Part shown: piece by piece, positions 1-8,883 of the stretch
How the letters are laid out: every line of letters begins with the position of its first letter
Numbering within the stretch: position 1 is the first letter of the stretch
The notes under the pieces: generated by a model
The model's input: the letters and a program-made list of their open reading frames with translations, nothing else
What the model was told of the DNA's origin: nothing
Databases searched by the model: none
Assembly: GCA_964508765.1 (NCBI GenBank)
Contig: CAZDVD010000005.1
Span: forward strand, 57,672 to 121,671
Direction: 5' to 3'
Origin: JABMPR01 sp964508765
Lineage (GTDB): Bacteria; Fidelibacterota; UBA8477; JABMPR01
Length of the DNA: 64,000 nucleotides
Program-made: the position numbers and the translations under genes

Positions 1-471
1 CCTGCCCCCATTGAAGAAAATTTAAGAGCTTTTCGCGAAGAAGTTTCCCAGGCTGATCTCGAGGAAGCTGCAAATCTCACGGATATTCATGCCAGTATTC
101 TCTCCCGATCTGATGGCTACCAAACCGTCCTTAAAGAAAGTGGCGAGGGATTCTCCTACGGACAAAGACAGCTGATTGCCTTTGCTCGAGCCCTGGCTGT
201 CAAGCCTCAGGTGCTGGTGCTGGATGAGGCAACATCCTCTGTTGATCCAGGGACAGAGCTGCGCATTCAAGCCACCATGAAAAAACTCACCGAAGGTCGA
301 ACCTCTTGTATTGTAGCACATCGGCTGAGTACAATTCGCAGAGCTACGTCAATCATTTTTGTAAGAGATGGAGAGATTGTTGAGTCTGGGAATCATGATG
401 AATTGATGTTATTGCGGGGCGCATATTTCGACCTGTTATCTCATGTGGACCCTGAGAAGGAAATGCTATAA
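1..471 (+). CDS. ABC exporter subunit, C-terminal part of ATP-binding domain (partial, 5' end outside window)
   Basis: An open frame runs in from the left edge and holds the second half of an ABC nucleotide-binding domain. Visible parts are the signature region FSYGQRQ (151-171), Walker B with catalytic glutamate in VLVLDEATSSVD (from 211), and the His switch in VAHRLST (His at 319-321). The signature differs from the consensus LSGGQ, while the catalytic Glu is intact. The stop overlaps the start of the next gene by one base (TAATG), so the two are translationally coupled and most likely form one heterodimeric exporter. The membrane domain and Walker A lie outside the window. The substrate cannot be inferred. 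Confidence 0.93.
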   Translation, partial: PAPIEENLRAFREEVSQADLEEAANLTDIHASILSRSDGYQTVLKESGEGFSYGQRQLIAFARALAVKPQVLVLDEATSSVDPGTELRIQATMKKLTEGRTSCIVAHRLSTIRRATSIIFVRDGEIVESGNHDELMLLRGAYFDLLSHVDPEKEML

Positions 472-2186
472 TGGCTCTCCTTGGTGCCACAAAACACGTC
501 CTGGGGTGGTTCGCCCCCTATTGGAGGCAACGCTGGAAGGGTATTGGTTGGGTCATGCTCATTACCGTGGTGAGTATTGCTCTTAGTACCACTTATCCCA
601 TTATATTCAAATATGTCATCGACTCTTTATCAGCAGGAAGAGAGACAACAGATGTGCAGTTCTATGTCTGGATCATCTTGTTGGTAGGACTTGCGCGCAC
701 TATTACACGCTGGATTTTACCTTCCTCCCGCTACATCATGAATTTGCTCCTCGGTTTGGATATCAAGCTCTTCCATTTCGAAAATCTGCTACGGAAAGAT
801 CCGGCATTTTTCAATAACTTTCGATCAGGGGACCTTATCACCCGTTTCTCTGATGATATTGATGGGGATGTAAAATTAGCCTGGTTTGGTAACTCCGGCA
901 TCATGCGACCCATTGAAGCTGGTTTTACCCTCTTGTTTTCCATTGGGGTCATGATGACCCTCCATTGGAAATTAACGCTTCTGGCTGTCTCACCATTGCC
1001 CCTGATTGTCTGGGCCATGAGCAAGACAGAACATTCTCAGCACAAAGCTTACAAGCGACGCCAGGAAACCATCTCTCAGACCAACAACATTTTGGAGAGT
1101 GCCTTTTCAGGCATAAGGATTGTGATTGGCTTTGTTATGGAGCAGGCTCAGGAAAACCTTTTCAAAAAGAATATGGAAGAACGCAAGGATGCTGAAGAGC
1201 GCGTTGTTTATATCCGCTCCTTCCTGGAAAGCCTTGGAAGTGTCATTAATCAGGTTGGCCTGGTGGTCATTCTCTTCCTTGGCGGCTACTATGTCATTCA
1301 CAGTGAAATCAGCCTGGGCGATTTTTATGCATTCATAGCCTATATGACAGGTATCACTGAACCCATTTGGACCATATCCTGGTTTTTTGTTTCTCTAAAA
1401 ATGGCTGAATCTTCCGTAGATCGTTTGGAAGAGATTGAAAAATTTGAGAACAAACCTCGACATGACACGGTGGTGGAACCGCCGATCCAGATTCTGGATG
1501 TGAGGAATTTACATTATCGGTTCCCCGGGGAGACCGAAGACGTTATCAAGTCACTTAATTTTCAGGCCAGACCAGGTGAAAAGATCGGTATTGTGGGTGA
1601 GGTGGGTTCAGGTAAAACTGTTTTGCTAAAATTGATCTCAGGTTGGTTTGTCCCCCACAGTGGATCTGTGGCATTGAATGATACTTGTCTCAGCGAGCTT
1701 AGTGATGCTTCCAGGGCTCAGAGTATTGGTTATGTGCCCCAGGATATTGAATTGTTCAGTGGCACCGTGACCGACAATATCAGTATGGGGCGGGAGGCTA
1801 TCAAAAGTATTGAATCCATCACTAAAACCGCAGTCATTGGTCATGAATTGGATATGGATAAGATGTTAGAGCAAGGTGGCATAGGACTCAGTGGGGGACA
1901 GCGAGCACGAGTCGCTCTGGCACGGGCATTCTATGGGAACACGCCCATTTACATTTTTGATGATGTGACTTCAGCTCTGGATCTTCATACAGAGAAAGTT
2001 TTGTGGCGGAACATCAACGCCAGTTATTCGGAAGCACTTTTTCTGGTAGCCACACATCGTGAAGCAACGGCTGCTGAAATGGATCGAGTCATCTGGATTA
2101 AAAATGGTCAGATTCATTATGAGGGTCAGCACTCAGATTTGTTAAGACTTCATCCCGAGTACCGTTCCCTGTTTGCCCATGATTAG
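471..2186 (+). CDS. ABC exporter subunit, fused membrane and ATP-binding domains
   Basis: A 571-residue half-transporter: an N-terminal six-helix exporter-type membrane domain (about 20-310) followed by an ATP-binding domain (about 345-571). Walker A GEVGSGKT is at about 376-383, the signature LSGGQ at 473-477, and the His switch in VATHRE near 530. Walker B reads IYIFDDVTSALD, with Asp (about 498) where catalytic Glu is expected. In known heterodimeric exporters (TM287/288, BmrCD) one ATP site is degenerate in this way. Here the degenerate site would pair this Walker B with the non-canonical FSYGQ signature of the upstream partner, and the second site would be fully consensus. Drug, lipid or peptide export are all possible. 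Confidence 0.93.
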   Translation: MALLGATKHVLGWFAPYWRQRWKGIGWVMLITVVSIALSTTYPIIFKYVIDSLSAGRETTDVQFYVWIILLVGLARTITRWILPSSRYIMNLLLGLDIKLFHFENLLRKDPAFFNNFRSGDLITRFSDDIDGDVKLAWFGNSGIMRPIEAGFTLLFSIGVMMTLHWKLTLLAVSPLPLIVWAMSKTEHSQHKAYKRRQETISQTNNILESAFSGIRIVIGFVMEQAQENLFKKNMEERKDAEERVVYIRSFLESLGSVINQVGLVVILFLGGYYVIHSEISLGDFYAFIAYMTGITEPIWTISWFFVSLKMAESSVDRLEEIEKFENKPRHDTVVEPPIQILDVRNLHYRFPGETEDVIKSLNFQARPGEKIGIVGEVGSGKTVLLKLISGWFVPHSGSVALNDTCLSELSDASRAQSIGYVPQDIELFSGTVTDNISMGREAIKSIESITKTAVIGHELDMDKMLEQGGIGLSGGQRARVALARAFYGNTPIYIFDDVTSALDLHTEKVLWRNINASYSEALFLVATHREATAAEMDRVIWIKNGQIHYEGQHSDLLRLHPEYRSLFAHD

Positions 2187-2208
2187 GAATATCCCTGATA
2201 GATATTAC

Positions 2209-2262
2209 CCGTCTTCGTCCTGACTGAAGTCTGGACTACGCCGCGGTTCACCTTACGGTGAA
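2209..2262. repeat. Small REP-like palindromic sequence
   Basis: Downstream of the ABC genes the sequence holds GACTGAAGTC followed by a perfect inverted repeat TTCACC-TTAC-GGTGAA (2247-2262). The style (GACTGAAGTC next to a short hairpin) resembles the palindromes seen at 36712-36848. A family assignment would need a genome-wide search. Confidence 0.35.
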
Positions 2263-2268
2263 TAAAAA

Positions 2269-2296
2269 AAGCCACCCCTATTGACGGATGTGGCCT
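2269..2296 (-). terminator. Probable terminator of glnII
   Basis: Read on the minus strand, GCCAC...GTGGC forms an imperfect hairpin (2271-2294) followed directly by seven T residues. It lies about 30 bases past the glutamine synthetase stop. No T tract follows the hairpin on the plus strand, so it serves the minus-strand gene. Confidence 0.6.
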
Positions 2297-2324
2297 TGTA
2301 AATCCTAATGAAGAGGAGAAGTCT

Positions 2325-3335
2325 TTAGGAACAGACCGTCTCCAGCAAAATGGCACAAACTTCATATGGATCCATATTGGCTGAAGGACGACGATCCTCC
2401 AGATAACCCTTGCCCTCTTTTACGGTTTGAAGAGGAATACGAACGGAAGCACCACGATCACTCACACCATAACGGAATTCATGAATGGAACAGGTCTCAT
2501 GGAGACCTGTGAGTCGTTCTTCATTGTGAGCACCATAAACAGCAATATGCTCTTCATGTTTCTCAGAAAGTTTTTTACAGGCTGTTTCAACCACATCATA
2601 ACCACCCGTTTCACGCATGGTTTTGGTGCTAAAGTTGGTGTGAGCTCCGGCGCCGTTCCAGTCACCCTTAACCGGTTTTGGATGAATACTGGCATTGACA
2701 CCATATTCTTCAGCGATACGGTAGAGTAACCAACGAGCCATCCAGAGATGATCGCTGCTCTCCAGTGGACCCAGTGGTCCAATTTGAAACTCCCACTGAC
2801 CCGGCATGACTTCAGCATTGACACCCGAAATACCAAGACCAGCGCGGAGACAGGCTTCCAGGTGGTCTTCCACGATATCGCGACCAAAAACTTCATCTGC
2901 ACCGACGCCACAATAAAAGGGTCCTTGTGGGGCTGGGTAACCGCCATCAGGCCAGCCCAGAGGGGCGCGACCCTGAAAAAATGTGTACTCCTGTTCGATT
3001 CCAAACCAGGATTCTTCAGCTTCGAATTTCTTGGCAACCTCAACAAGATGATCCCTTTTGTTGGATTCGTGAGACTTGCCATCTGGATAACAAACGGCAT
3101 TCATTACCAGAATATTGTCTCCACCCCGAATAGGGTCTGAATAAAAAGATACGGGATGCAAAGAACGATCACTATCGTGTCCCACTGCCTGCATGGTACT
3201 GGAACCATCAAAGCCCCATTCGGGTATTTGATCCAGCGAGGATATGGGTCCATCAATAATTTTTGTTTTAGAACGCAGTTTGGATGTGGGGGTGTGCCCA
3301 TCAATCCAGATATATTCAGCTTTAATCTTTGCCAT
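2325..3335 (-). CDS. glnII: Glutamine synthetase, type II (GSII)
   Basis: ATP-dependent ligation of ammonia to glutamate in the cytoplasm. The 336-residue length and motifs are those of the short, eukaryote-like GSII class, not the roughly 470-residue GSI. Seen are WGFDGSST (about 41-48), the metal-binding region GIEQEYTF, AEVMPGQWEFQIGP, and the ATP-binding NGAGAHTNFST. GSII lacks the GSI adenylylation loop, so control is expected at transcription or by feedback. The Lrp-type regulator directly upstream on the same strand is a likely regulator (inference). The 163-base spacer between them is AT-rich and probably carries a glnII promoter. GSII is known from rhizobia, Streptomyces and several FCB bacteria. 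Confidence 0.95.
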   Translation of the reverse strand: MAKIKAEYIWIDGHTPTSKLRSKTKIIDGPISSLDQIPEWGFDGSSTMQAVGHDSDRSLHPVSFYSDPIRGGDNILVMNAVCYPDGKSHESNKRDHLVEVAKKFEAEESWFGIEQEYTFFQGRAPLGWPDGGYPAPQGPFYCGVGADEVFGRDIVEDHLEACLRAGLGISGVNAEVMPGQWEFQIGPLGPLESSDHLWMARWLLYRIAEEYGVNASIHPKPVKGDWNGAGAHTNFSTKTMRETGGYDVVETACKKLSEKHEEHIAVYGAHNEERLTGLHETCSIHEFRYGVSDRGASVRIPLQTVKEGKGYLEDRRPSANMDPYEVCAILLETVCS

Positions 3336-3498
3336 TGATAAGACTCCTCAAACGCAGGGTTATATTTTTGTGCACTTAATTATCATGACATACAATTAAC
3401 AAGCATCACACATAGATGTCAATAAATAATTAAGTATATTTTGATATTTATTTAAAATATAAAGAAATCAAGCTGAAATAGTCTGAATAGTTAAGGTG

Positions 3499-3972
3499 CT
3501 ATTTGTCCTCAGGTATCAATGCCTGCAGATCGATTGCAGTACTCTCTTTGTAAGTTGATAAGACCAGATTGGATTGGGTTCGCTTGACGCCAGGCCAATT
3601 TTGAACCTCATAAAGGAGATCCTCAAGGGCTTGAGAGTTGCGGGTTCTGACTTTCAGGATATGTGAGCCCGCGCCAATAATGGAGTGGCATTCTAAAATA
3701 GATTTTGATGTGGTGGCCTTCTCAATAAACTTGTCATAGTGGTCGGAGTGTTCACTGACAATAAAGACGAATGCAGTAAGATCCAGACCTGCTTTTTTGT
3801 GGTCAAGAACCGTGGAATAGCCTTTAATGTGCCCCTTCTCAGTGAGCTTTTTCATTCGCTCGCCAATGGCTGGGATGGAGAGCTGCACAACCTTGGCAAT
3901 TTCACTGGCTGTGGCGCGTCCGTTTTCTTGAAGTAATTCCAATATCTGGATATCGCGATCGTCTATCATCAT
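3499..3972 (-). CDS. Lrp/AsnC family transcriptional regulator
   Basis: A 157-residue protein with the two-part Lrp architecture: an N-terminal helix-turn-helix (about 3-55, DDRDIQILELLQENGRATAS...) and a C-terminal RAM/AsnC effector-binding domain (about 68-148) containing the GAGSHILKV core. Proteins of this family form dimers to octamers and sense amino acids. It lies directly upstream of glnII on the same strand, so a role in nitrogen or amino-acid control is reasonable but unproved. A GAATATTTTAAG stretch just before its start resembles AT-rich Lrp-type operator sequence and could be an autoregulatory site. Confidence 0.92.
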   Translation of the reverse strand: MMIDDRDIQILELLQENGRATASEIAKVVQLSIPAIGERMKKLTEKGHIKGYSTVLDHKKAGLDLTAFVFIVSEHSDHYDKFIEKATTSKSILECHSIIGAGSHILKVRTRNSQALEDLLYEVQNWPGVKRTQSNLVLSTYKESTAIDLQALIPEDK

Positions 3973-4367
3973 ATTCTCCTGAAATATTTTAAGTACGGGG
4001 CAATATATCCTAAGAATTTATCGGAATAAGGGAATAAAAGTAACAAACAGCTAAAAATTTCAGCAATTTGGAGACAATACGAGGCGTGTCCAATAATTTC
4101 ATGCAGGATATTGCTTATCCTGCTTTGTCTCATCATCTTGGTGCTGAACATCTCCTAGTTCACTGCCTAGAAAATTCGCATAGTTATTATTGAGCCAAAT
4201 ACACTAGCACTCAGGAGTTAAGATTATCCGCAGGGTCATGCTTTATCGCTAAGACACCTGCAGAAGTGTCATTGATATGACATTAGGTTTTCAGCCTCAT
4301 TCTAAATTACTTCAACAAAAATAAGGGGGTCGGCCTGGATCGACCATATCACTGAATTGGAGATTGT
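3973..4367. other. 395-base intergenic region between divergent Lrp gene and selenoprotein gene
   Basis: No gene is seen. The region must carry divergent promoters. It holds three inverted repeats: GCAGGATA-TTGCT-TATCCTGC at 4103-4123 (perfect 8-bp stem), GACAC...GTGTC around an internal CTGCAG at 4253-4270, and GGTCG...CGACC at about 4327-4345, shortly before the start of the plus-strand gene. None is followed by a convincing T tract, so they are better read as operators or RNA structures than as terminators. No match to a riboswitch I know. Confidence 0.5.
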
Positions 4368-5213
4368 ATGAATAATAAAAAAAGTGCAAGGCGATTGATC
4401 ATTGTCTTGGTCTTAAGCATAAACCTTTTTGCCTCATTGGCGCTAGGGCAGTATACCGTTGGTCAGACCATTAGTCAGTCTACCAGGGACAAGGTTGTGA
4501 GTTTCTGTGCCAATGATAATGGGAGTAGCAGCCTGGGAAATTTATTGGTACCGGAGCAAGGTGAGGCGACCCGTGTTGTTTGGCTCAATTTTTTCGAATC
4601 GTGGTGAGGCAGCTGCCGTGCGGAGGTTCCGCACCTGGAAAATTTTCACCAGGCAAGAGCCGATGAAGGTCTTTTGATTGTAGCTCTGGGTAATGATTTT
4701 AACTCGCTGAACTGTCAGGCCTGGGCAAACCTGGGTGCTACTTACCCGATTGCTGATGATCGTGGTTCGGGTATCTGGAGTGATTTTGGCACTGGTGCTA
4801 TTCCCCGGAACACCATTATTGATACAGATGGCGTGGTCCGATATAATTCCATTGGATATAATGAATCTGCAATCACAGCGGTCCTAGACGAATTGTTATC
4901 CGTTTCTGGAACAGTAGGAGAGGTAGAAACGCCAGAAAGCCACGACCTGATTTTAGTCTTCCCCAATCCATTTAATGGGGAAACACAGATTCACTTCGAT
5001 CTGCCTGATGAGGGATATGTGGCGCTATCGATCTTTGATGGAAAGGGTCGGATCGTGAGACAGTTACTGACTACAGACCTGCCTGCAGGTTCACATCAGG
5101 TCGTCTGGAATACCAGAGATGATGCCGGTGCAGAGCTGCCCAGTGGAGTATATATTGCATCTTTGACCCATGGCACCAGGCAGGATTCGAGGAAAGTTCT
5201 TCTTCTGAAATAG
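4368..5213 (+). CDS. Exported TlpA/ResA-like thioredoxin, probable selenoprotein (UGSC active site) with C-terminal sorting tail
   Basis: The frame opens with a signal peptide (MNNKKSARRLIIVLVLSIN..., cleavage near LALG-QY), meets TGA at codon 80, and continues open in the same frame to 5213, giving 281 residues if TGA is read as selenocysteine. The flanks are classic TlpA: VVWLNFFESW-TGA-GSCRAEVPHLE aligns with VVLVNFWASWCGPCRAEMPELQ, so TGA stands exactly at the first catalytic Cys; the second Cys is kept at residue 83. The cis-Pro loop (GAIPRNTIIDTDG) follows. Residues from about 200 form a T9SS-type tail (FPNPFNGETQIHF...LPSGVYIASL). A small-loop hairpin sits 17 bases after the TGA. Normal TGA stops elsewhere argue against genome-wide recoding. 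A pseudogene is the alternative, but it would have to break at exactly the redox Cys and keep the frame downstream. Likely role: periplasmic or surface thiol/peroxide redox chemistry. Confidence 0.85.
4605..4607 (+). other. In-frame TGA, predicted selenocysteine codon
   Basis: Codon 80 of the thioredoxin-like gene. It replaces the first Cys of a CxxC motif (W-U-G-S-C-R), the usual place where selenocysteine substitutes in thioredoxin-fold proteins. The frame is open for 79 codons before and 201 codons after. Confidence 0.85.
4618..4634 (+). promoter_or_regulatory. Predicted bacterial SECIS hairpin
   Basis: GTGCGGA-GGT-TCCGCAC forms a perfect 7-bp stem with a three-base loop beginning with G. 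Seventeen bases separate the TGA from the loop. Known bacterial SECIS elements have a small apical loop with a G among its first two bases, lying about 16-37 bases after the UGA; this hairpin meets each criterion. It lies inside the coding sequence, as bacterial SECIS elements do. Confidence 0.8.
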
Positions 5214-5245
5214 GTGTTAGCTATAATCCATTTTATTGTAAAATG

Positions 5246-5280
5246 AAAAGGAGCCCCTGATTTTTAGGGGCTCCTTTTTT
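5246..5280. terminator. Bidirectional intrinsic terminator between converging genes
   Basis: AAAAGGAGCCCCT and AGGGGCTCCTTTT form a 13-bp stem around a seven-base loop, with a T tract on the plus strand and the matching A tract for the minus strand. It separates the selenoprotein gene from converging nagB. Confidence 0.9.
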
Positions 5281-5302
5281 GAGATAGGTGTACACAACGA
5301 GA

Positions 5303-6112
5303 TTATTTTATAGCAAACGGCTCGAGGTTTTCGCTTTCGATATCTCTAAAATACCTATAAGTCCCATGCTTTAATTCGTAGGTTGCATCCTCATCACATA
5401 CCACCATGGATTTTGGATGCAACTGTAAGGCAGAGGAGGTCCACATATGATTGACACCCTCTTCAATCATTTTGTAAAGCGCTCTGGATTTTGAGTGTCC
5501 GTTAACGAGGAGAACCACTTCTTTAGAATCTGTTACCGTTCCCACACCCACTGTTAGGGCAAGCTTTGGAACAGACTCAATGTCATTCCCAAAAAAACGG
5601 GAGTTGGCAATGCGGGTATCATAGGTAAGTGTCTTGACGCGGGTTCGGGAGTGCAGAGAAGAACCGGGTTCATTGAAGGCGATGTGTCCATCTGGTCCGA
5701 TACCACCTAGAAAAAGACGTATTCCACCCACTGCTTTAATCTTGGCTTCGAAGGCATTACATTCAGCTACCAGGTCCTTGGCGTTTCCGTCCAGGATATT
5801 GATGTTCTCCTCAGGAATGCCAATATGGTTAAAGAGATTCTGGCGCATGAATGAATGGTAACTTTCGGGGTGTCCCTCGCGAATATTCACATATTCATCC
5901 ATGTTAAAGGTGATGACATTTTCAAAGGACACGTGTCCCTCATTAACCAGCCCGACAATTTCTTTGTAGGTACCGACAGGAGAGGAGCCAGTTGGGAGTC
6001 CCAACACATATGGTTTATCTTTGGTGGGAGCAAAATCGTTAATGCTTTTAGCAATATAATGGGCTGTCCATTTACTCAGTCTATCGTAATCAGTTTGAAT
6101 AATCAGTCTCAT
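5303..6112 (-). CDS. nagB: Glucosamine-6-phosphate deaminase
   Basis: Converts glucosamine-6-phosphate to fructose-6-phosphate and ammonia. At 269 residues it has the standard length. Motifs are LGLPTGSSPVGTY (phosphate loop, about 38-50), FNMDEYV with the catalytic Asp, and GGIGPDGHIAFNEPGSS with the catalytic His and Glu. It is the promoter-distal member of a minus-strand block with a DUF4954 protein and a GntR/UTRA regulator, a grouping that points to control by amino-sugar phosphates. Thirteen bases separate it from the upstream gene, consistent with co-transcription. Confidence 0.96.
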   Translation of the reverse strand: MRLIIQTDYDRLSKWTAHYIAKSINDFAPTKDKPYVLGLPTGSSPVGTYKEIVGLVNEGHVSFENVITFNMDEYVNIREGHPESYHSFMRQNLFNHIGIPEENINILDGNAKDLVAECNAFEAKIKAVGGIRLFLGGIGPDGHIAFNEPGSSLHSRTRVKTLTYDTRIANSRFFGNDIESVPKLALTVGVGTVTDSKEVVLLVNGHSKSRALYKMIEEGVNHMWTSSALQLHPKSMVVCDEDATYELKHGTYRYFRDIESENLEPFAIK

Positions 6113-6125
6113 TCTTTTCTCCAGT

Positions 6126-8099
6126 TTATAATTTGTTTAAGATGCTGAGCGTGTGGTCATAATTACTCTCGAGCTGCACTCTCATTTCATCTAGTTGTTT
6201 CTTAAATGAATTGGATTCAAAATTTCCGCGAACGGCATCGAAGTCGGCATCACCATCACCATCAATCCCAAAACCAGTTCTCACATTGCCCTCGAACTCC
6301 TTGGAGGCATCCATTTCTACCATGTTGAGTAACTTGGTGGAAGAGACCTTCCATTTTTCCAGGACCGTTTTGAGATTTTCAGAAGTGAGGGTTTCAAATC
6401 CATAGACCCGTGGAATAGTCTGTATCACCCAGGACCATTCATCCAGAGCATAACTTCCGTGAATCTTTTGAAGTTCATCCTGAAGGGCTTTGATGTCGGC
6501 GACTTTGCCAGATTTAATATTATCCACCAAGGTGTTGAGACGGGGTTGTGCACACAATAATCCGGAAACATCAATCCAGTTACTTCCTCCACGCTCAGCA
6601 CCTACTCCTGGGGCCGTTAATGCCGGTAAGTCCTTTACCGGATCCGTTGCGAGTTTGGCGACCAGGGCATCACCCAAATATTTTTCAAGGGCCATACGGT
6701 AGTAGCGACTACAGGTTTTCAGGAGCAGACGTTTGATGAGAATTCCCTGATGACTCACATATTCCTGACCCTTTTCAGCTCCGGCATAAAGATCCAGCAG
6801 GATGGACTGGCCCTTGATCATCTTTTGACCAGTATATGGTGATAGAACCTCAAAATTGAGTTGATCCAGCTTGTCGGCATTTTTGCGTCCATCACGGGTT
6901 GGCCATTTTAAGCCATCGCGCATGGTCCCAACGGTAAAAAAGTTCATACCTGGTACCAGGGTGGATTGACCCCTATCTTCATTTACATAAGAGAATGGAA
7001 AATCAGAGCTGTCAAAATTGGCGTAATGTTTTCCCATGATGGCTGAGAAGGCACCTACTCTGGAGGGCCAGAGGAGATAGGAGGATGAACCCGTCTTGCT
7101 ACCACGTTCCAGGATGCCCTGATGTAATGGCCCCAGTTTATACATGTGGTTGGACTGGTTGGTACCGCTACCCGCATTAAAAAAGGAGAACATGCCAGCA
7201 ATCATGAGTGTGGAACGATGGTGAGTTACTGTATAGGGACCACCAAAAATGGAGCAGACCTCACTATGAAATCCTTCAGAATTGCAAAACATAACGGAAT
7301 TTTCAGCCGAGAATTGCTTGCCGATTTTGGTGGCTTCACCAATCAATGTTGAGGCAAGTAATGCTCCATCTGATACATAGGCACCCTTTTGAATGATGAA
7401 GTCTTTGGCAATGACATCATCACCAACAAAGGTAGGGGCATCAAGCGATGAGGCGATGGTTCCCTCCTTCAGGTTTTGAATACCTCTGAGAACAGCACCT
7501 TTACCAATATTCACATTTACGATATTTTGACAGTGAAATAATTTGGCGCCTTCACCAATGATGGCACGATCAGAACGGACGCTTTCCGCATAGTTATCAG
7601 CGATTTGATCCAGTGCTTTAATCAAGGCAGTATCATGACGATACATAGTGGATAGATAGGCAGTCTGAGCACTGGTCATAGCTGTGATCTTCAGTTCACG
7701 ACCACCACCCTCGTTGAGGACTTCAATGGCATGGCCATTCCCAAAACTGGTTTCTCCCTGACAGACAATTGAGCCGACATTTTCCATCAGCACGTTGTCT
7801 TCAATAATCAAATTGGAGAGCCAGCCATTGATGTTTGAGATATGGCAATTGTTCCCGATGAGGACATTGTGGAGATTGGCGTCAAATATTCCGGCGTAGC
7901 GTCGAATACCATCCATGGGTACAAATTCACCGTCAAGGTTTCCAATACGCACCTCACCTCGGAAAATGGTTCCAGCAATACGTGTGGGGTCAAATCCTTT
8001 GGTCACTTTCACCTTGGCCCAGCTTCTTGACCAACAGCCATTCCCTTTCAGGATTTTGATGGCTTCTGGAGTTAAGGCTAAATATTTTTCCATACTCAT
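6126..8099 (-). CDS. DUF4954 family protein (left-handed beta-helix type)
   Basis: A 657-residue protein of a family known mainly from Bacteroidetes and relatives and often found beside nagB. The N-terminal half has many imperfect hexapeptide-like repeats (VLIGNNCHISNIN..., AIIGEGAKLFHCQ..., TLIGEATKIGKQF) typical of left-handed parallel beta-helix sugar nucleotidyl or acyl transferases such as the GlmU C-terminal domain. The C-terminal part (about 440-657) is helical and of unknown function. No signal peptide, so cytoplasmic. The biochemical activity is not established; the context suggests hexosamine-phosphate metabolism. Confidence 0.88.
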   Translation of the reverse strand: MSMEKYLALTPEAIKILKGNGCWSRSWAKVKVTKGFDPTRIAGTIFRGEVRIGNLDGEFVPMDGIRRYAGIFDANLHNVLIGNNCHISNINGWLSNLIIEDNVLMENVGSIVCQGETSFGNGHAIEVLNEGGGRELKITAMTSAQTAYLSTMYRHDTALIKALDQIADNYAESVRSDRAIIGEGAKLFHCQNIVNVNIGKGAVLRGIQNLKEGTIASSLDAPTFVGDDVIAKDFIIQKGAYVSDGALLASTLIGEATKIGKQFSAENSVMFCNSEGFHSEVCSIFGGPYTVTHHRSTLMIAGMFSFFNAGSGTNQSNHMYKLGPLHQGILERGSKTGSSSYLLWPSRVGAFSAIMGKHYANFDSSDFPFSYVNEDRGQSTLVPGMNFFTVGTMRDGLKWPTRDGRKNADKLDQLNFEVLSPYTGQKMIKGQSILLDLYAGAEKGQEYVSHQGILIKRLLLKTCSRYYRMALEKYLGDALVAKLATDPVKDLPALTAPGVGAERGGSNWIDVSGLLCAQPRLNTLVDNIKSGKVADIKALQDELQKIHGSYALDEWSWVIQTIPRVYGFETLTSENLKTVLEKWKVSSTKLLNMVEMDASKEFEGNVRTGFGIDGDGDADFDAVRGNFESNSFKKQLDEMRVQLESNYDHTLSILNKL

Positions 8100-8109
8100 A
8101 AATGCTTTC

Positions 8110-8877
8110 CTATTTAGTGATCACAACTTTTAGTTCATATTTATCACCGCGGTAAATACCCTCAAGATATTCAACAGGCTTATTGGTCATGGAGAAGGTC
8201 GTTCCATGGAGTGTCAAAACAGGACTTCCCTTGGGAATCTCCAGTAAATCAGCACTCTCCTGGTCTGCCAGTCCAGGTTGAATCACGTGATCTGCCCGGG
8301 AAAGTCTGATGTGCAGTTCTTTTTCGATATAATTATAGATAGAGGTGTCATCAGCCATGCGTGGTTCCATGAGACCTTGACCTGTTGCCAGGGGCAGATA
8401 GGAGGTCTCGATAGCAAAGGGGGTCTCTTCAACATAACGCACCCTGCGAATTCGCACGAGAGCATCACCGGGTTCTTTTTCCAGGCCAGAGTAAGCCATC
8501 CCAAAAGAATCAAAGGCTTCAATCATCTGAATGTCCAGAACCCTTGAGTGGTTGCGATACCCCAACTTGGCCATCTCTGAGGAAAAGCCCTCCAATTTGA
8601 GCAACATCTGAGTATGGGAGGCAGAATTAACAAAAGTCCCCTCACCCCGCCGGATGATAATGAGACCTTCGCGCATGAGTTCCTGGCTGGCCTGGCGCAC
8701 TGTCATTCGACTAATATTATATTCAGTAGAAAGCTCATTCTCACTGGGAATTTGATCGCCGGGTTTGAGTTTACCACTATTGATCAGCTCTTTTAAGATA
8801 TCCCTGACCTGGATATAAAGAGGAATATAGCTGCTCTTATCAATGTGCGTATCCCGGAGGAGTTGTTCAGGATTCAA
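8110..8877 (-). CDS. GntR family regulator with UTRA effector domain (NagR/HutC subfamily)
   Basis: A winged-helix DNA-binding domain is seen at about 18-85 (IPLYIQVRDILKELI...PGDQIPSENELSTEYNISRMTVRQA) and a UTRA ligand domain at about 105-250. NagR/YvoA proteins of this subfamily bind glucosamine-6-phosphate or N-acetylglucosamine-6-phosphate and repress nag genes. Placement directly upstream of the DUF4954 gene and nagB supports the same role here (inference). It starts only six bases after the acpP stop, so acpP, this gene and nagB may share transcripts. Confidence 0.92.
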   Translation of the reverse strand: MNPEQLLRDTHIDKSSYIPLYIQVRDILKELINSGKLKPGDQIPSENELSTEYNISRMTVRQASQELMREGLIIIRRGEGTFVNSASHTQMLLKLEGFSSEMAKLGYRNHSRVLDIQMIEAFDSFGMAYSGLEKEPGDALVRIRRVRYVEETPFAIETSYLPLATGQGLMEPRMADDTSIYNYIEKELHIRLSRADHVIQPGLADQESADLLEIPKGSPVLTLHGTTFSMTNKPVEYLEGIYRGDKYELKVVITK

Positions 8878-8883
8878 AACAGG

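Noticed and set aside
2462..3100. A 212-codon open frame on the minus strand within glnII
   Set aside because: It is the shadow of the glutamine synthetase in another frame; GSII motifs read cleanly in the chosen frame.
4605..4607. TGA as Trp or Gly through a variant genetic code
   Set aside because: TGA is used as a normal stop by many genes in the window, including tight ATGA overlaps, and the position is a Cys site, not Trp or Gly.
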